A DNA stretch of 55,961 nucleotides, taken from NCBI GenBank assembly GCA_015296075.1, contig DVDV01000293.1, positions 1 to 55,961 on the forward strand, in the 5' to 3' direction. This DNA is from Leptolyngbyaceae cyanobacterium M33_DOE_097 (GTDB lineage Bacteria > Cyanobacteriota > Cyanobacteriia > Leptolyngbyales > Leptolyngbyaceae). This document shows positions 54,656-55,961 of this stretch, in pieces (position 1 is the first letter of the stretch; every line of letters starts with the position of its first letter). Made by a program: the position numbers and the translations under genes. A model generated the notes under the pieces. That model was not told the origin of the DNA, made no database searches, and saw nothing but the letters and a program-made list of their open reading frames with translations.

Positions 54656-55741
54656 TTAGTCTCGATCAAAGAAGTTAAATAAGCGAGAAAATGCGTTTGT
54701 ATTTTTCTTAGAAAGACGATGCAGCCAGATATAAGCTTCTCCCTCTGGTGAACATTTGCTTTGAATCAGGGCATTAGAGTAGTGAAGATTTGCGCCAGAC
54801 ACATTGTTTAAATATCCCGAAGAAGTCCACTCACCATAGGGATCGTTCACAAAAAAGCCATACTGGTCATAGCCACGCACCACAATAATGTGCCCAAAGC
54901 TGGTGAAATACCCATGAATAATACACGGACGACCTTCAGCGATCGCTTTGCGAATATCTGATAAGCGCCCCTGCATTGTAAAGTCATCAACCAGCCCATA
55001 GTTGCGAGCCATTGTGGCTAAATCGTAAGGATCCCAGCGACTTAATCCTTGCCTTTCCATGTACCGATATAATTCATCTTCCAGTTGTCCGACATTAGTA
55101 TTTCCTCGAATTTGAAAATAGCTCATCACCATTGCAAATGAGGTGACATTGCAAGCTCCGGTAGGGTTAAGCGCATTGTCAAGCTGACTTTTGTGAGGCA
55201 CATTTAATTGCTTCGTCGCTGGCAATCCACCTGAGATAGGTGGCGTTCCCGGTAGTGGCACAACCTGCGCTTGTGTGTTGATAAACTGAATATGGGGGGC
55301 GTAGGCGTACCAGGTATTACGAGATGGATTGCCTAACTCATTCCAGGTGAGCGAAAGTTTGTAATGATCATTACTCGCCGTTGCCCAAGAATGAAGATAA
55401 AATACTCTACCTGCTGCAACATCAGCCTTATCTTCCGGAGGTAATTGCGAAGATGATTGCGTAGATTGCTTAAAGACCGTGTTTTGAGTAACTTTTATAC
55501 TCGGTGGTTGAATCAATTGAATGTGCGGAATAAAGACACACCAGGTATTACGGGGTGGATTTCCAAATGAGTCGCGTAGTAAAGCAACGCGAATATGAGT
55601 CTGGTTTAGGGTCTTCCAAGAGTGAATATCAAGAATGGTGCCTGCTGCAACTGTAACTTTATCTTCTGGAGGTAACGCTGCAGAATCTTCAGTCGTTTGT
55701 TTGAAGACAGTGTCTTGAATGATCTTGAGTTGTATAGCCAT
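54656..55741 (-). CDS. C39-like cysteine peptidase with two N-terminal repeats
   Basis: 361 residues starting at ATG 55741 (MAIQLKIIQDTVFKQ), with GAGG upstream. Residues 7-78 and 84-155 are two similar units (TVFKQTTEDSAALPPEDKVTVAAG and TVFKQSTQSSSQLPPEDKADVAAG; later NPPRNTWCVFIPHIQLI and NPSRNTWYAYAPHIQFI), perhaps SH3-like or cell-surface binding. The C-terminal peptidase_C39-like domain has Cys197 (GACNVTS), His284 (SFGHIIVVRG) and Asn299/Asp300 (FVNDPYGEW). It contains no ABC transporter region. It could cleave peptides, or cross-links of the cell wall; the substrate is unknown. Starts 10 bases after the partial gene upstream on the same strand. Confidence 0.85.
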   Translation of the reverse strand: MAIQLKIIQDTVFKQTTEDSAALPPEDKVTVAAGTILDIHSWKTLNQTHIRVALLRDSFGNPPRNTWCVFIPHIQLIQPPSIKVTQNTVFKQSTQSSSQLPPEDKADVAAGRVFYLHSWATASNDHYKLSLTWNELGNPSRNTWYAYAPHIQFINTQAQVVPLPGTPPISGGLPATKQLNVPHKSQLDNALNPTGACNVTSFAMVMSYFQIRGNTNVGQLEDELYRYMERQGLSRWDPYDLATMARNYGLVDDFTMQGRLSDIRKAIAEGRPCIIHGYFTSFGHIIVVRGYDQYGFFVNDPYGEWTSSGYLNNVSGANLHYSNALIQSKCSPEGEAYIWLHRLSKKNTNAFSRLFNFFDRD

Positions 55742-55751
55742 CAACCAATCC

Positions 55752-55961
55752 TCAATCTTTACGCGATCGCTTATTTGCCAATTTATAGCGGTAGTCATCC
55801 AGGTTAGGAGGAGGTGCAGGGGCTGGTTGACTGACAGAAGAGTTTGAGGATGAAACAAAGGCTGGAAGGGAAGGAGAGGCTGATCTATGCTGAGAAGTTA
55901 CCACACCTAACAGCAAGAACAATGACTCCCACTTCCCGACTCTATGATGCGTTGAATGACT
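55752..55961 (-). CDS. C-terminal part of an unknown protein (gene enters from outside window)
   Basis: The minus-strand frame is open from the window edge to the stop at 55752-55754, 69 codons. The product has a hydrophobic patch (WESLFLLLGVV), a Ser/Pro-rich linker (SVSQPAPAPPPN) and a basic end (YRYKLANKRSRKD). It ends 10 bases before the C39 gene starts, as in an operon. No function can be proposed. Confidence 0.4.
   Translation of the reverse strand, partial: SHSTHHRVGKWESLFLLLGVVTSQHRSASPSLPAFVSSSNSSVSQPAPAPPPNLDDYRYKLANKRSRKD

Noticed and set aside
1-55961. tRNA, rRNA or CRISPR features
   Set aside because: Scanning for T-arm like GGTTCRANYCC strings in intergenic DNA and for regularly spaced repeats gave no convincing case; one such string near 44790 lies inside a coding region.

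Overview
The window looks like chromosomal DNA of a cyanobacterium. The evidence is the recurrent HIP1 octamer GCGATCGC inside and between genes, a cyanobacterial-type PilA, a ThiD2-ThiE fused thiamine phosphate synthase, a four-ACT aspartate kinase, several families restricted to or enriched in cyanobacteria (DUF3529/CCB1, DUF3611, DUF928, CHASE2, TPR-CHAT) and known types of small dispersed cyanobacterial repeat. No rRNA, tRNA, CRISPR array, prophage or complete insertion sequence was seen. All calls were made by reading the sequence; no database search was run.

Layout. 1-459: end of an unknown gene cut by the window edge. 580-5597: major type IV pilin, then an OGT/SPINDLY-type glycosyltransferase and a GT4-FkbM fusion, possibly a pilin-modification set. 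5598-9522: CCB1-like membrane protein, PadR and NarL-type regulators, DUF3611, TerC and a small secreted protein. 10091-20814: metabolic and housekeeping genes (CobO, deoxyhypusine/homospermidine synthase-like, FHA protein, MFS-HEAT-cNMP fusion, RHH protein, Map, ThiE, GrpB). 20970-24907: esterase, small protein, aspartate kinase.

24921-32108 is a minus-strand run of five genes: a CHASE2 membrane protein with a long proline-rich tail, a MinD-like ATPase, a small winged-helix protein, a DUF4255 protein and an AAA+ ATPase. The last two are families of contractile injection systems, but no sheath, tube, spike or baseplate gene lies in the window. DUF928, CsbD, cytosine deaminase, TPR-CHAT and a P-type ATPase follow (32423-41226), then two unrecognised genes on the minus strand (41454-42747) and a dual-specificity phosphatase.

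43855-51740 is the best candidate for an undescribed system. It is a tight three-gene plus-strand operon: (1) a 1258-residue membrane protein with an alpha/beta-hydrolase domain and a large C-terminal module; (2) a predicted lipoprotein with four tandem two-cysteine repeats; (3) an 872-residue protein carrying the same module followed by a degenerate CPBP (CAAX-protease-like) membrane domain. In both copies of the module an invariant Gly-His and an invariant Cys-x-Gln-Asp-Ser lie exactly 113 residues apart, preceded by a Gly-Asp or similar strand. This suggests a circularly permuted papain-like (NlpC/P60, LRAT or YiiX type) enzyme. The last part (51932-55961) holds an HdeD-like protein, a DUF4203-type protein paired with a zinc metallopeptidase, and a C39-like cysteine peptidase with two N-terminal repeats.
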